Assembly (NCBI GenBank): GCA_020631295.1 | Contig: JAHDHN010000046.1 | Location: forward strand, 1 to 12,000 | Length of the DNA stretch: 12,000 bases | DNA from: Rickettsiales bacterium | Lineage (GTDB): Bacteria > Pseudomonadota > Alphaproteobacteria > Rickettsiales > UBA8987 | Direction of reading: 5' to 3' | Part shown: positions 1 through 6,826 of the stretch, piece after piece | How positions within the stretch are numbered: the first letter of the stretch is position 1 | Layout of the letters: each line of letters opens with the position of its first letter | Notes under the pieces: model-generated | What the model was told of the DNA's origin: nothing | The model's input: the letters and a program-made list of their open reading frames with translations, nothing else | Database searches by the model: none | Made by a program: the position numbers and the translations under genes

Positions 1-63
1 TATGCAATTATATAGCTCTGAATCTTCAGGTCTTTCGCTGGGGAACTTGGAAAGTGTTTTTGT

Positions 64-2979
64 CTAAAAAGATTTCTTATATTTCATCATCACAGTGAAG
101 GCATCTTCCGCATCACTATGGTTAGGGTTGATCATATATTGTGCACCCATAGAAAGCTTGCCCTCTTTACCTAAAGTGGTGTGATAGGCAGCCTCAATAT
201 TCACCGCCTGCTTGCTGGGCGTGAGGTCACTTTTAAAAGCGGCGGTTTGTAGTGAGTGGTCAACATTATCATTACCTGTCACCACGCGGCCTTTTGCCTC
301 ACCATGGACCACACGCAGTGGGCGCTCTACAGCAATGTTCAACTGGTCACCCTGCTTCATCACATCTTTCACCTGCATACCCACACCGTAGCTTGTGGTT
401 ACCACATTGCTCACATCGGTAAAAATGCTCTGCTTGGCAGGATCCACCATGCTGTTACCCACATAAGCTTGTGCCTGCAGGCTCACTTTTTCGGTGATGT
501 CCGCATTCGCACGCACGCCTGCGAACAACGTGGTCACACCGTCTTTCGTATCAAAAGCACCTTCTGTGTTACTGCCCAAAAAGCTGTGCTTTTCCACCAA
601 CATGCCTTGTGTGGCTGAAAAGGTAAGCATCTCGTTTGTTTTATAATCAGCACGCACCATGCTTAGCATTGTGTCTTCTTCACCGTCTTCATCTTCGTTG
701 AACAAAGTGCTCACACCCACGGCCAGCTTGTCATTCACTTGTGTTTTCATGCCTGCGCCATAGCTTTTGGAAGTATCATGCAATGCTAAATATGGCACGG
801 CCATGCTGTTGCGCGATATCAAGCTGTCTTGCTGGCCTGCTATATCACCTTCTGCCCACGCTAATGCCTCTTGCGCGTTGCCACTTTGTGACGCGTATAG
901 AGCGGTGTTTTTCTGCAGATTACCATCTGTATCATGCGAACCACCGAACGAGATAGCTGCGCGGTATTTGGCGGTGTGATCGCCTGCATCTGTAATGGCC
1001 AGGCCTTTGCGCGCACCCTCCTGGTTGCCGGCAGTTACGCTGGCTGCTTTAGTCGGTTGGAACGCAACGCTGATGGAATCATTCACCTTATTTTCTACCC
1101 ACTCAGAGCCGCCGCCAAAGGCAGCAAATTGATCATCAATGGTTTCTACTTGCGGTTTGGCCGATACAAAATGCTCTAACCCCACCTGATAGGCACGATC
1201 AAACTGATCCACAATACCCACATGTGTGTTTGTGTTAGAAAGCGCATCACCAAATGCAGATGAGAGTGCCACATTGCTAGTAGAAGCCTCTGTTTCACCG
1301 GCTTGACGGTTGGCAGCAGGCACTGAAGCAGCCCCAATGGGCTGCAAGGCGGCTTGAATATTCAACATACCATGACCAAATACTGCGTCCACACCAGGTG
1401 CACCAATATCTGTGGCACTTAGCAGTAAAATCTGCGCCACATCACTGGCAGATAACCCACCCCATCCCTGGCGAATGAGCGCTGCCGCACCGGCCACGAT
1501 AGGTGTAGCATAAGAAGTAGACGCATAGCTATATACAGTTTCGCCATTGAAAGTTGTCTCAACAAAGTTATTGGCTGGCACAACGATGTAATTATGCTGT
1601 GTTGCGCCTGCTTCATAAGAGGCGCTCACCCATTGACCGTTCAAATCCGCTGCTGCGCCAGCCACAATGAGATTGCCGTTTGTGCGGTCATCTGCTGCAT
1701 AAATGGCAGGCTCTACAGGCGTGGTGATAGGTGCTTGATAATAGCTGTTATTAGGGTCAAATGTATTGACACCTGATCCATAATTACCCGCTGCTGCCAC
1801 CACTACCGTATCACTATTACCAATAGCATTAATGGCCGCATCTGACAGTGCACCAGAATCCAAACTTACATTCATCACATCCACTTGATTCACCAACTGC
1901 TGTATAGAATAGCTGGCAGATCCAACCTGCTCCAACACTAGCTCTGCATTATATGCCACGCCGTGCAAACCACTGCCATCCTTGGTAGCTGCAGCATAAG
2001 CAGCCACTGTATTACCATGAAAACCTTGAGGGTGATTCACAGTATATGAATAGGCCAAATTTACATTATCAACAATCTGGTCAAAAGAACTCAGCGTTGG
2101 GTTAAACCAGTCTAATATACCTATACGCACACCAGCACCTGTTAAGCCCATTGCGTAGGCATATTGTGCATTTACGGCGCCTAGAATATTATTTTGAGAC
2201 GCAGTAAACTCAGTGGTAACAAAGCTAGCCGGTGATGCGGTGTTGTTATAGAAATTAGTACGCGGGTCTGACCAATTAAAACTGCCATTCTCAAACGAGC
2301 TGCCATTATTCAATGCCGCCGTGCTAGAACCGCCTCCACCGCCTCCACCGCCGCCGCCAGCTGCAGCACCAAGACCGCCTAATACAGCCAATCCGCCCAA
2401 CGTATAAAGCATACCATTGCCGCCTTTTTTCTTATGCTTTTTGGTTACTTTTGCTGTGCGCGTAGCAGCAGGGCGAGAAGAAAGTATAGGACGTACCGGT
2501 GGCTCTGTATGTACAACAGTAGCAGGTGTTGTAGACAATGCCTCTGTAGCGATGGTCGTCGGTTGAGATACAGGTGCGGCTACATAGGAACCTTTACCCG
2601 TTTCAGAACCAATATATTTACCCATAGGTTGGGCAGGGGCTGCCGGCACAGACGCTACTGCTGGCACCTGCACTTCAATGCCAAATGTGGCTAAATTATC
2701 GCCCAACTCTTGCAATGTAAGATCATGATGTAAAAGCGCATCTAGCTGTTCAGACAGCAAGGCGCGATTGCCTTGGCCCAACGCATGCTTGATATTGGTT
2801 ACCGCTGCAAAATCCACACGTTGCATCAATGCACCATTATATAACACGCCGTTGCTATATTCAGGATATTGCAACAGCGTATCTGCTAATACATCTGATA
2901 CCATACTTGCTTGCGTAGACGTTACCAATGAGAGACTTGCCAACGCTGTTATGCATTTTGTTTTGAATGTGTATTTCAT
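64..2979 (-). CDS. S8 (subtilisin-like) serine protease autotransporter
   Basis: Predicted secreted outer-membrane autotransporter protease of 971 aa. The start is the ATG at 2979, seven codons inside the longest reading frame, because GGGAGGT lies 6 nt upstream of it and a signal peptide follows directly (MKYTFKTK, then a hydrophobic stretch ending STQA, about 24 residues). Numbered from this start: a Pro/Ala-rich N-terminal region to about 180; a Lys-rich patch, a hydrophobic Gly/Ala/Leu segment and ten glycines at about 208-217; then a subtilase domain with Asp290 (GILDWF), His321 (HGNTVAA), oxyanion Asn399 (AAAGN) and Ser489 (STSYATPIVAGAAAL). The triad is therefore complete, although the Asp and Ser motifs differ from the textbook DTG and GTSMATP. 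The last 280 or so residues alternate as beta strands and end in MMKYKKSF with a terminal Phe, as outer-membrane barrels do. The substrate is unknown. It is transcribed alone, divergently from the EAL gene. Confidence 0.9.
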   Translation of the reverse strand: MKYTFKTKCITALASLSLVTSTQASMVSDVLADTLLQYPEYSNGVLYNGALMQRVDFAAVTNIKHALGQGNRALLSEQLDALLHHDLTLQELGDNLATFGIEVQVPAVASVPAAPAQPMGKYIGSETGKGSYVAAPVSQPTTIATEALSTTPATVVHTEPPVRPILSSRPAATRTAKVTKKHKKKGGNGMLYTLGGLAVLGGLGAAAGGGGGGGGGGSSTAALNNGSSFENGSFNWSDPRTNFYNNTASPASFVTTEFTASQNNILGAVNAQYAYAMGLTGAGVRIGILDWFNPTLSSFDQIVDNVNLAYSYTVNHPQGFHGNTVAAYAAATKDGSGLHGVAYNAELVLEQVGSASYSIQQLVNQVDVMNVSLDSGALSDAAINAIGNSDTVVVAAAGNYGSGVNTFDPNNSYYQAPITTPVEPAIYAADDRTNGNLIVAGAAADLNGQWVSASYEAGATQHNYIVVPANNFVETTFNGETVYSYASTSYATPIVAGAAALIRQGWGGLSASDVAQILLLSATDIGAPGVDAVFGHGMLNIQAALQPIGAASVPAANRQAGETEASTSNVALSSAFGDALSNTNTHVGIVDQFDRAYQVGLEHFVSAKPQVETIDDQFAAFGGGSEWVENKVNDSISVAFQPTKAASVTAGNQEGARKGLAITDAGDHTAKYRAAISFGGSHDTDGNLQKNTALYASQSGNAQEALAWAEGDIAGQQDSLISRNSMAVPYLALHDTSKSYGAGMKTQVNDKLAVGVSTLFNEDEDGEEDTMLSMVRADYKTNEMLTFSATQGMLVEKHSFLGSNTEGAFDTKDGVTTLFAGVRANADITEKVSLQAQAYVGNSMVDPAKQSIFTDVSNVVTTSYGVGMQVKDVMKQGDQLNIAVERPLRVVHGEAKGRVVTGNDNVDHSLQTAAFKSDLTPSKQAVNIEAAYHTTLGKEGKLSMGAQYMINPNHSDAEDAFTVMMKYKKSF
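2329..2358 (-). repeat. Poly-glycine codon tract in the S8 autotransporter
   Basis: Ten consecutive Gly codons form a GC-rich simple repeat in which a 9-bp unit occurs twice and is followed by further GCC triplets (as read on the plus strand). It lies between a hydrophobic Gly/Ala/Leu segment and the protease domain and probably encodes a flexible linker. Slippage in steps of 3 bp would change linker length without a frameshift. Confidence 0.8.
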
Positions 2980-2985
2980 GTTCGT

Positions 2986-2992
2986 ACCTCCC
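2986..2992 (-). promoter_or_regulatory. Ribosome binding site that fixes the S8 gene start
   Basis: On the minus strand GGGAGGT lies 6 nt before the ATG at 2979. This is a strong Shine-Dalgarno sequence. It places the start at 2979 and not at the ATG at 3000, which has no comparable site and would put seven non-hydrophobic residues before the signal peptide. Confidence 0.8.
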
Positions 2993-3024
2993 CAGGTCAT
3001 AAGAACAGCTTACACACAGAATCC

Positions 3025-3040
3025 TTAAATAAAGGTTAAC
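3025..3040 (+). promoter_or_regulatory. Candidate CtrA box (TTAA-N7-TTAAC)
   Basis: The sequence TTAAATAAAGGTTAAC matches the full CtrA consensus TTAA-N7-TTAAC at every specified base. Its downstream half overlaps the -35 hexamer of the EAL gene promoter, a position used at CtrA-controlled promoters in Caulobacter. It also lies about 45 nt upstream of the divergent S8 autotransporter start, so either gene or both could be controlled. That CtrA is the regulator is inferred from the consensus; no ctrA gene is in the window. Confidence 0.5.
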
Positions 3041-3063
3041 AGGGGTAAAAAAATCTGTACAAT
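3036..3063 (+). promoter_or_regulatory. Sigma-70-like promoter of the EAL gene, predicted leaderless start
   Basis: TTAACA (3036-3041) and TACAAT (3058-3063) each match the -35 and -10 consensus at five of six bases and are separated by 16 bp. The ATG at 3070 begins 7 nt after the -10 box, where transcription would be expected to start, and no Shine-Dalgarno sequence is visible. The mRNA is therefore probably leaderless. Confidence 0.55.
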
Positions 3064-3069
3064 ACGAAA

Positions 3070-4281
3070 ATGGACCCAATTTACACATCATTGCGAGAAA
3101 TATTACGCGCTGATACAGAATATGTGCTGATGAATATTTCCGTGGATAATATGCATATGCTGCTGAGCTGGTATGACACGGCCTTTAGCGACCAAGTGAT
3201 GCAGCATATTACGGAAAAAACACGTAGCCTCTCGCACCAAATTATCTTGTCTGAACGCAATGGGTTGGATCAAGTGGTGCTGGTATTGGAAGATGCACAT
3301 AGTGCAGATGCCGAGCAGCTGGTGTTGGATATGGTAAAGCAAGTACAGCTTTTCAAACATCCAACCACGAAAGAACCCATCCATATTCGTGTATCTGTGG
3401 GTATTGTGCCGTTTAAAGGCAATGTAGAAAATGTGGAAGAGCTGATGAAGCAGGCCTATTTGGCCACTAACAGCATCAAGCAAGAACCTGCCCAATTTTA
3501 TGCTACCTACGCTGCCGCACAACATGCCATGCAGCAAAATAAAGAAGAAATGAGCCGCTTTGCAGAGCTGCAAAAAGCACTGCAGCAGCAACGCCTTTGT
3601 TTGGCCTATCAGCCAGTGATCAGCGCTGCAACAGGTGCTGCAGAAAGCTATGAATGCTTGCTGCGCATGGTCCAAAAAGATGGCAGTGTTACCACTGCAG
3701 GCCCCATGCTGCCTATTGCTGAGAAATTGGGTTATATTGAGCAAATAGATAATTTTGTGCTGGAACAGGTAGTAGATACGGTGAAAAATACACCCAACCT
3801 CACGCTGGCCTTTAATGTCTCCAATCTAACCACAGAAAATAATACCTGGCTAAAACAATGCATGCAGCTTTTGAGTGATCCTGCTGTGGCAGAGCGCGTG
3901 CATGTGGAAATCACCGAAACAGCGGCCAATATGGATATGCGCCAAACGTCTTATTTTGTAGCAGCGCTGCAAAGCCTTGGCTGTAAAGTGTTGCTGGATG
4001 ATTTTGGCGCCGGCTACACATCATTTAAGCAATTGCGCAGCCTGTCTGTAGACCGTGTGAAAATCGATGGCAGTTTTGTGATGGGCCTGCAACACAGCCC
4101 AGATAATGAGCTGTTTATCAGAACACTCTTGGACTTCTGCAAGGCCTACCGCGTGGAAACTGTGGCCGAATGTGTAGAAACTGGCGAGGTTGCTAAAACA
4201 TTGATGAAGCTTGGCGTGGATTACATGCAGGGCTATTATTTTGGCAAACCAGACACAGACCTAAAACAAATCGCCGCATAG
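3070..4281 (+). CDS. EAL-domain c-di-GMP phosphodiesterase with degenerate GGDEF domain
   Basis: Predicted cytoplasmic 403-aa enzyme that hydrolyses cyclic di-GMP. Residues of about 15-145 look like a GGDEF fold that has lost its active site: the signature position reads ERNGLDQ, although the later RVSVGIVPFK strand is kept. The EAL domain covers about 165-400 and keeps the catalytic set: Glu195 in ECLLR, Asn249 in FNVSN, Glu280/Glu283 in VEITET, Asp310-Asp311 in DDFGAGYTS, Lys331 in VKIDGSF, Glu367/Glu370 in AECVET and Gln387 in MQGYYFGKP. It should therefore be an active phosphodiesterase. No membrane segment or separate sensor domain is visible, so input may come through the degenerate GGDEF half or through transcription. 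It stands alone, with a CtrA-like box on its promoter and no Shine-Dalgarno site. ECLLR in place of EALLR and AECVE in place of AEGVE are tolerable variants. Confidence 0.9.
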   Translation: MDPIYTSLREILRADTEYVLMNISVDNMHMLLSWYDTAFSDQVMQHITEKTRSLSHQIILSERNGLDQVVLVLEDAHSADAEQLVLDMVKQVQLFKHPTTKEPIHIRVSVGIVPFKGNVENVEELMKQAYLATNSIKQEPAQFYATYAAAQHAMQQNKEEMSRFAELQKALQQQRLCLAYQPVISAATGAAESYECLLRMVQKDGSVTTAGPMLPIAEKLGYIEQIDNFVLEQVVDTVKNTPNLTLAFNVSNLTTENNTWLKQCMQLLSDPAVAERVHVEITETAANMDMRQTSYFVAALQSLGCKVLLDDFGAGYTSFKQLRSLSVDRVKIDGSFVMGLQHSPDNELFIRTLLDFCKAYRVETVAECVETGEVAKTLMKLGVDYMQGYYFGKPDTDLKQIAA

Positions 4282-4361
4282 TTTTTACTGTTGCATCTTT
4301 TCCAAAAGCACGTATCAATTTCATAGAACTTGTTCGGTGGCGGGTTTGCCATATTGTGCAA

Positions 4362-4410
4362 GCAGCATTAGGTGTGTGTTCCCCTTTCATTTGCACCCTA
4401 ACCATGCTGC
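4362..4410 (+). promoter_or_regulatory. Stem-loop in the EAL-rne intergenic region
   Basis: GCAGCAT (4362-4368) pairs perfectly with ATGCTGC (4404-4410). The stem continues inward as TAGGTG with CACCCTA, leaving a 3-nt bulge and one bulged C. CTTTT follows the stem. It could be a weak terminator for the EAL gene or a structured part of the rne leader; the short T run argues against a strong terminator. Confidence 0.4.
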
Positions 4411-4491
4411 CTTTTGACTATTAAAAATAGCACAATAATGCGCCGCGCTGCCTTAATTTCCGGACAAGAGATTTTTTTGAGTACCAGACGC

Positions 4492-4507
4492 TGCTGCAGA
4501 TGCAGCA
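4492..4507 (+). promoter_or_regulatory. Compact hairpin in the rne leader
   Basis: TGCTGC and GCAGCA form a perfect 6-bp stem closed by the tetraloop AGAT, about 108 nt before the rne start. No U tract follows, so it is not an intrinsic terminator. It could be a structural or RNase E-sensing element of the leader. Confidence 0.35.
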
Positions 4508-4615
4508 TTGGATTCACCTGTTGTGACCCTGCATTCCACCCGAATGTGTTTGGCATAACAGCGCGTGTTGTGTGTTTGGCTCGTTGTTGCAACATATATA
4601 TAAGGAATAAAGAAT

Positions 4616-6823
4616 ATGACTCAGCGCATTTTAATTGACGCCGTGCACCCAGAAGAAAAACGTATTGCCATTACCAGCAATGACCGTTTGCAAGAATTTG
4701 ATATTGAAACCGCTTCTAAGAAGCAAAATAAGGGCAATATTTATTTGGGTAAAATCACCCGTGTGGAGCCCTCATTACAGGCCGTATTTGTGGAATATGG
4801 AGCTGGCCGCCAAGGATTTTTGCCTTTTGCGGAAGTACATTATGATTATTACCAAATCCCTGTGTCGGATAAAGAAGCGCTGATTGCAGATTTGGAAGAA
4901 GACACAAAAGAGGAAGAGGCGGAAGACGAGAAGTCAGCCAAGAAAGGCGGCAAAAAGGGTAAGGAAGAGGACGAAAAAGCCGAAGGCAAAGACGCCGAAG
5001 ACGCTTCTGAAGAGGAAGAGCATACGCCTGAAGCACTAGAAGACGAAGCAGAAGAAGCGCGCAGCGGCAATAAGCACCAATTTTACCGCCGTTACAAAAT
5101 TCAGGAAGTGCTGAAGCGCAATCAGATTGTGTTGGTGCAGGTGATTAAAGACGAGCGCGGCCAGAAGGGTGCCGCACTTAGCACCTATCTTTCTCTGCCG
5201 GGTCGCTATTGCGTGTTTATGCCTAATAATCCGCGCGGTGGCGGTGTATCACGCCGTATTACGGATAAAAAAGACCGTCAGAAAATGAAAACAGTGGTGG
5301 AGAAGCTTGGCCTGGAGCAGGGCAGCTCTATCATTATGCGCACGGCGGGCTTAGACCGCCGTTTGCCGGAAATTCGCCGTGATTATAATTATCTGCTCAA
5401 GCAATGGAATGATATCCGCACGGGTGTGATTGAGGCCACAGCACCCGCACAAATTTATACAGAGGGTGATATCATCATCCGCACCTTGCGTGATTTGTTC
5501 CGCAATAACATTGATGAGGTGGTGATTGAGGGCGAAGAGGCCGCTGCGGATGCGCGCAATTACCTCAAGGCGCTGTCTCCCAAAGATGCCAAGTTGTTGG
5601 TGGAACATAAAGACACAACGCCTGTCTTTAGGCATTATGGCATTAATAATGCGCTGGATCAGCTGCATGATAATGAGGTGGTGCTACCATCGGGCGGGTC
5701 CATTGTGATTCACCAAACCGAAGCCTTAGTGGCCATTGATGTGAACTCCGGCAAGGCCACACGCAGCCGCAATATTGAAGAAACAGCGGTGAGCACCAAC
5801 AAAGAAGCTGCGGCAGAAGTGGCGCGTCAGCTGCGTTTGCGTGATTTGGCGGGCTTGGTGGTGATCGACTTTATCGATATGCGTGAATATCGCAATCGCC
5901 GTGCGGTTGAGCGCGCTATGAAAGACGCGCTGAAGAAGGACCGCGCACGTATTCAGGTGGGCCGTATCTCCAGCTTTGGGTTGTTGGAAATGTCGCGCCA
6001 GCGCATGCATTCCAGCATTGTAGAATCGGCCACGGTGACCTGCCCGCATTGTGAGGGCACGGGCTATGTGCGTTCGCCAGAATCCAACGCAATGCGTTTG
6101 CTTCGTGTGATTGAGGCCGAGGCCAAACGTGAGGATGCCAAGCATGTGAAGCTGGTAACATCCGCAACGGCAGCAGTGAATTTGTTGAATGTAATGCGTG
6201 CGGAAATAGCTGCGTTAGAAGAGGCACATGGCGTGACCATCACCGTGCAGCATGATAGCGCCTTAAGCGGCAATGAATATCACATTCCAGGCAGCAAGAA
6301 CCGCAAGCGTCGGGACCGTAACAACCGCAATAAAGACAAGTCTCGTGAGCAACATAACAAAGAGGACAATGCTGCAGAGAAGGGTGAGGACACTAAGCAA
6401 CCGGCCAAGAATAAGAAGGGCAAGAAGTCTGCTGATAATAATAAGAAAGAGGCAGAAGCAGAGGTTGCTGCAGAAGGCAATGAGGCAGAAGAGAAGCCGT
6501 CTAAGAGCCGTCGCGGGCGCCGTGGTGGAGCACGTCGCGGTAAGAAATCGGCTGATGCAACGGCGGATCTGATTCCTGCAGACGAGCAGCCGCAGGAAGA
6601 TAATGTGCCGCAAACGCAGGAAATTTCTGAAGAAGAAAAGAAGCCTGCACCGAAGAAGCGTCGTGGCCGCTCACCGCGCAAGGTCAAGCCAGAGCCAAGC
6701 ATAACGTCGCACACAGAGGCGGCCAATGACAGTCAAAATTCTGCACCAAAGAGCAGTGGTAAAACAGGCGGTGATGCGGACGACAAAAAACTCAAAGGGC
6801 TGTGGAAAAAAATAACGCAGTAG
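4616..6823 (+). CDS. rne: Ribonuclease E (Rne/Rng family endoribonuclease)
   Basis: Endoribonuclease that starts mRNA decay and processes rRNA and tRNA, normally as core of the RNA degradosome; 735 aa. The S1 domain starts within the first 80 residues (GNIYLGKITRVEPSLQA, GRQGFLPF), is interrupted by a Glu/Lys-rich insertion at about 92-155, and resumes to about 225 (QVIKDERGQKGAALS, SLPGRY). Metal-binding Asp375 (AIDVNSGKATR) and Asp418 (VIDFIDM) are 43 residues apart, as in E. coli (303 and 346), and the zinc-link CPHC (Cys476, Cys479) is also conserved in spacing. From about 545 the protein is Lys/Glu/Arg-rich and disordered, with an RNA-binding-like RRGRRGGARRGKK patch; it ends in KLKGLWKKITQ, similar to the GWW tail that binds PNPase in Caulobacter. 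Insertion and tail both suit alphaproteobacterial enzymes. The start has AAGGA 9 nt upstream. Confidence 0.95.
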   Translation: MTQRILIDAVHPEEKRIAITSNDRLQEFDIETASKKQNKGNIYLGKITRVEPSLQAVFVEYGAGRQGFLPFAEVHYDYYQIPVSDKEALIADLEEDTKEEEAEDEKSAKKGGKKGKEEDEKAEGKDAEDASEEEEHTPEALEDEAEEARSGNKHQFYRRYKIQEVLKRNQIVLVQVIKDERGQKGAALSTYLSLPGRYCVFMPNNPRGGGVSRRITDKKDRQKMKTVVEKLGLEQGSSIIMRTAGLDRRLPEIRRDYNYLLKQWNDIRTGVIEATAPAQIYTEGDIIIRTLRDLFRNNIDEVVIEGEEAAADARNYLKALSPKDAKLLVEHKDTTPVFRHYGINNALDQLHDNEVVLPSGGSIVIHQTEALVAIDVNSGKATRSRNIEETAVSTNKEAAAEVARQLRLRDLAGLVVIDFIDMREYRNRRAVERAMKDALKKDRARIQVGRISSFGLLEMSRQRMHSSIVESATVTCPHCEGTGYVRSPESNAMRLLRVIEAEAKREDAKHVKLVTSATAAVNLLNVMRAEIAALEEAHGVTITVQHDSALSGNEYHIPGSKNRKRRDRNNRNKDKSREQHNKEDNAAEKGEDTKQPAKNKKGKKSADNNKKEAEAEVAAEGNEAEEKPSKSRRGRRGGARRGKKSADATADLIPADEQPQEDNVPQTQEISEEEKKPAPKKRRGRSPRKVKPEPSITSHTEAANDSQNSAPKSSGKTGGDADDKKLKGLWKKITQ

Positions 6824-6826
6824 CGC

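Larger units (their letters stand above)
4282..4615 (+). promoter_or_regulatory. Long intergenic region and probable rne 5' leader
   Basis: This 334-bp stretch has no convincing gene. It contains two stem-loops (4362-4410 and 4492-4507), a TTGACT at 4414-4419 without a well-spaced -10 box, and a Shine-Dalgarno AAGGA at 4602-4606, 9 nt before the rne ATG. A weak alternative promoter, TTGGCT (4576-4581), 17 bp, TATAAG (4599-4604), would overlap that site and is less likely to be the main one. RNase E genes in other bacteria have long leaders through which RNase E controls its own mRNA; that the same holds here is inference. Confidence 0.45.

Noticed and set aside
1..63. Terminator of the autotransporter gene in the first 63 bases
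   Set aside because: Only a CTGAA/TTCAG palindrome with a 2-nt centre is present and there is no following U tract on the minus strand.
4414..4439. TTGACT ... AATAAT as an rne promoter
   Set aside because: The spacer is only 14 bp, too short for a normal sigma-70 promoter.
4414..4638. 74-codon open frame in the rne leader starting at TTG (Cys-rich peptide)
   Set aside because: It overlaps the rne start and ribosome binding site, has no ribosome binding site of its own, and its composition is not protein-like.
4849..5070. Minus-strand open frames inside rne (Ser/Leu-rich)
   Set aside because: These are antisense reflections of the Glu/Lys-rich insertion; the plus-strand RNase E is clearly the coding strand.
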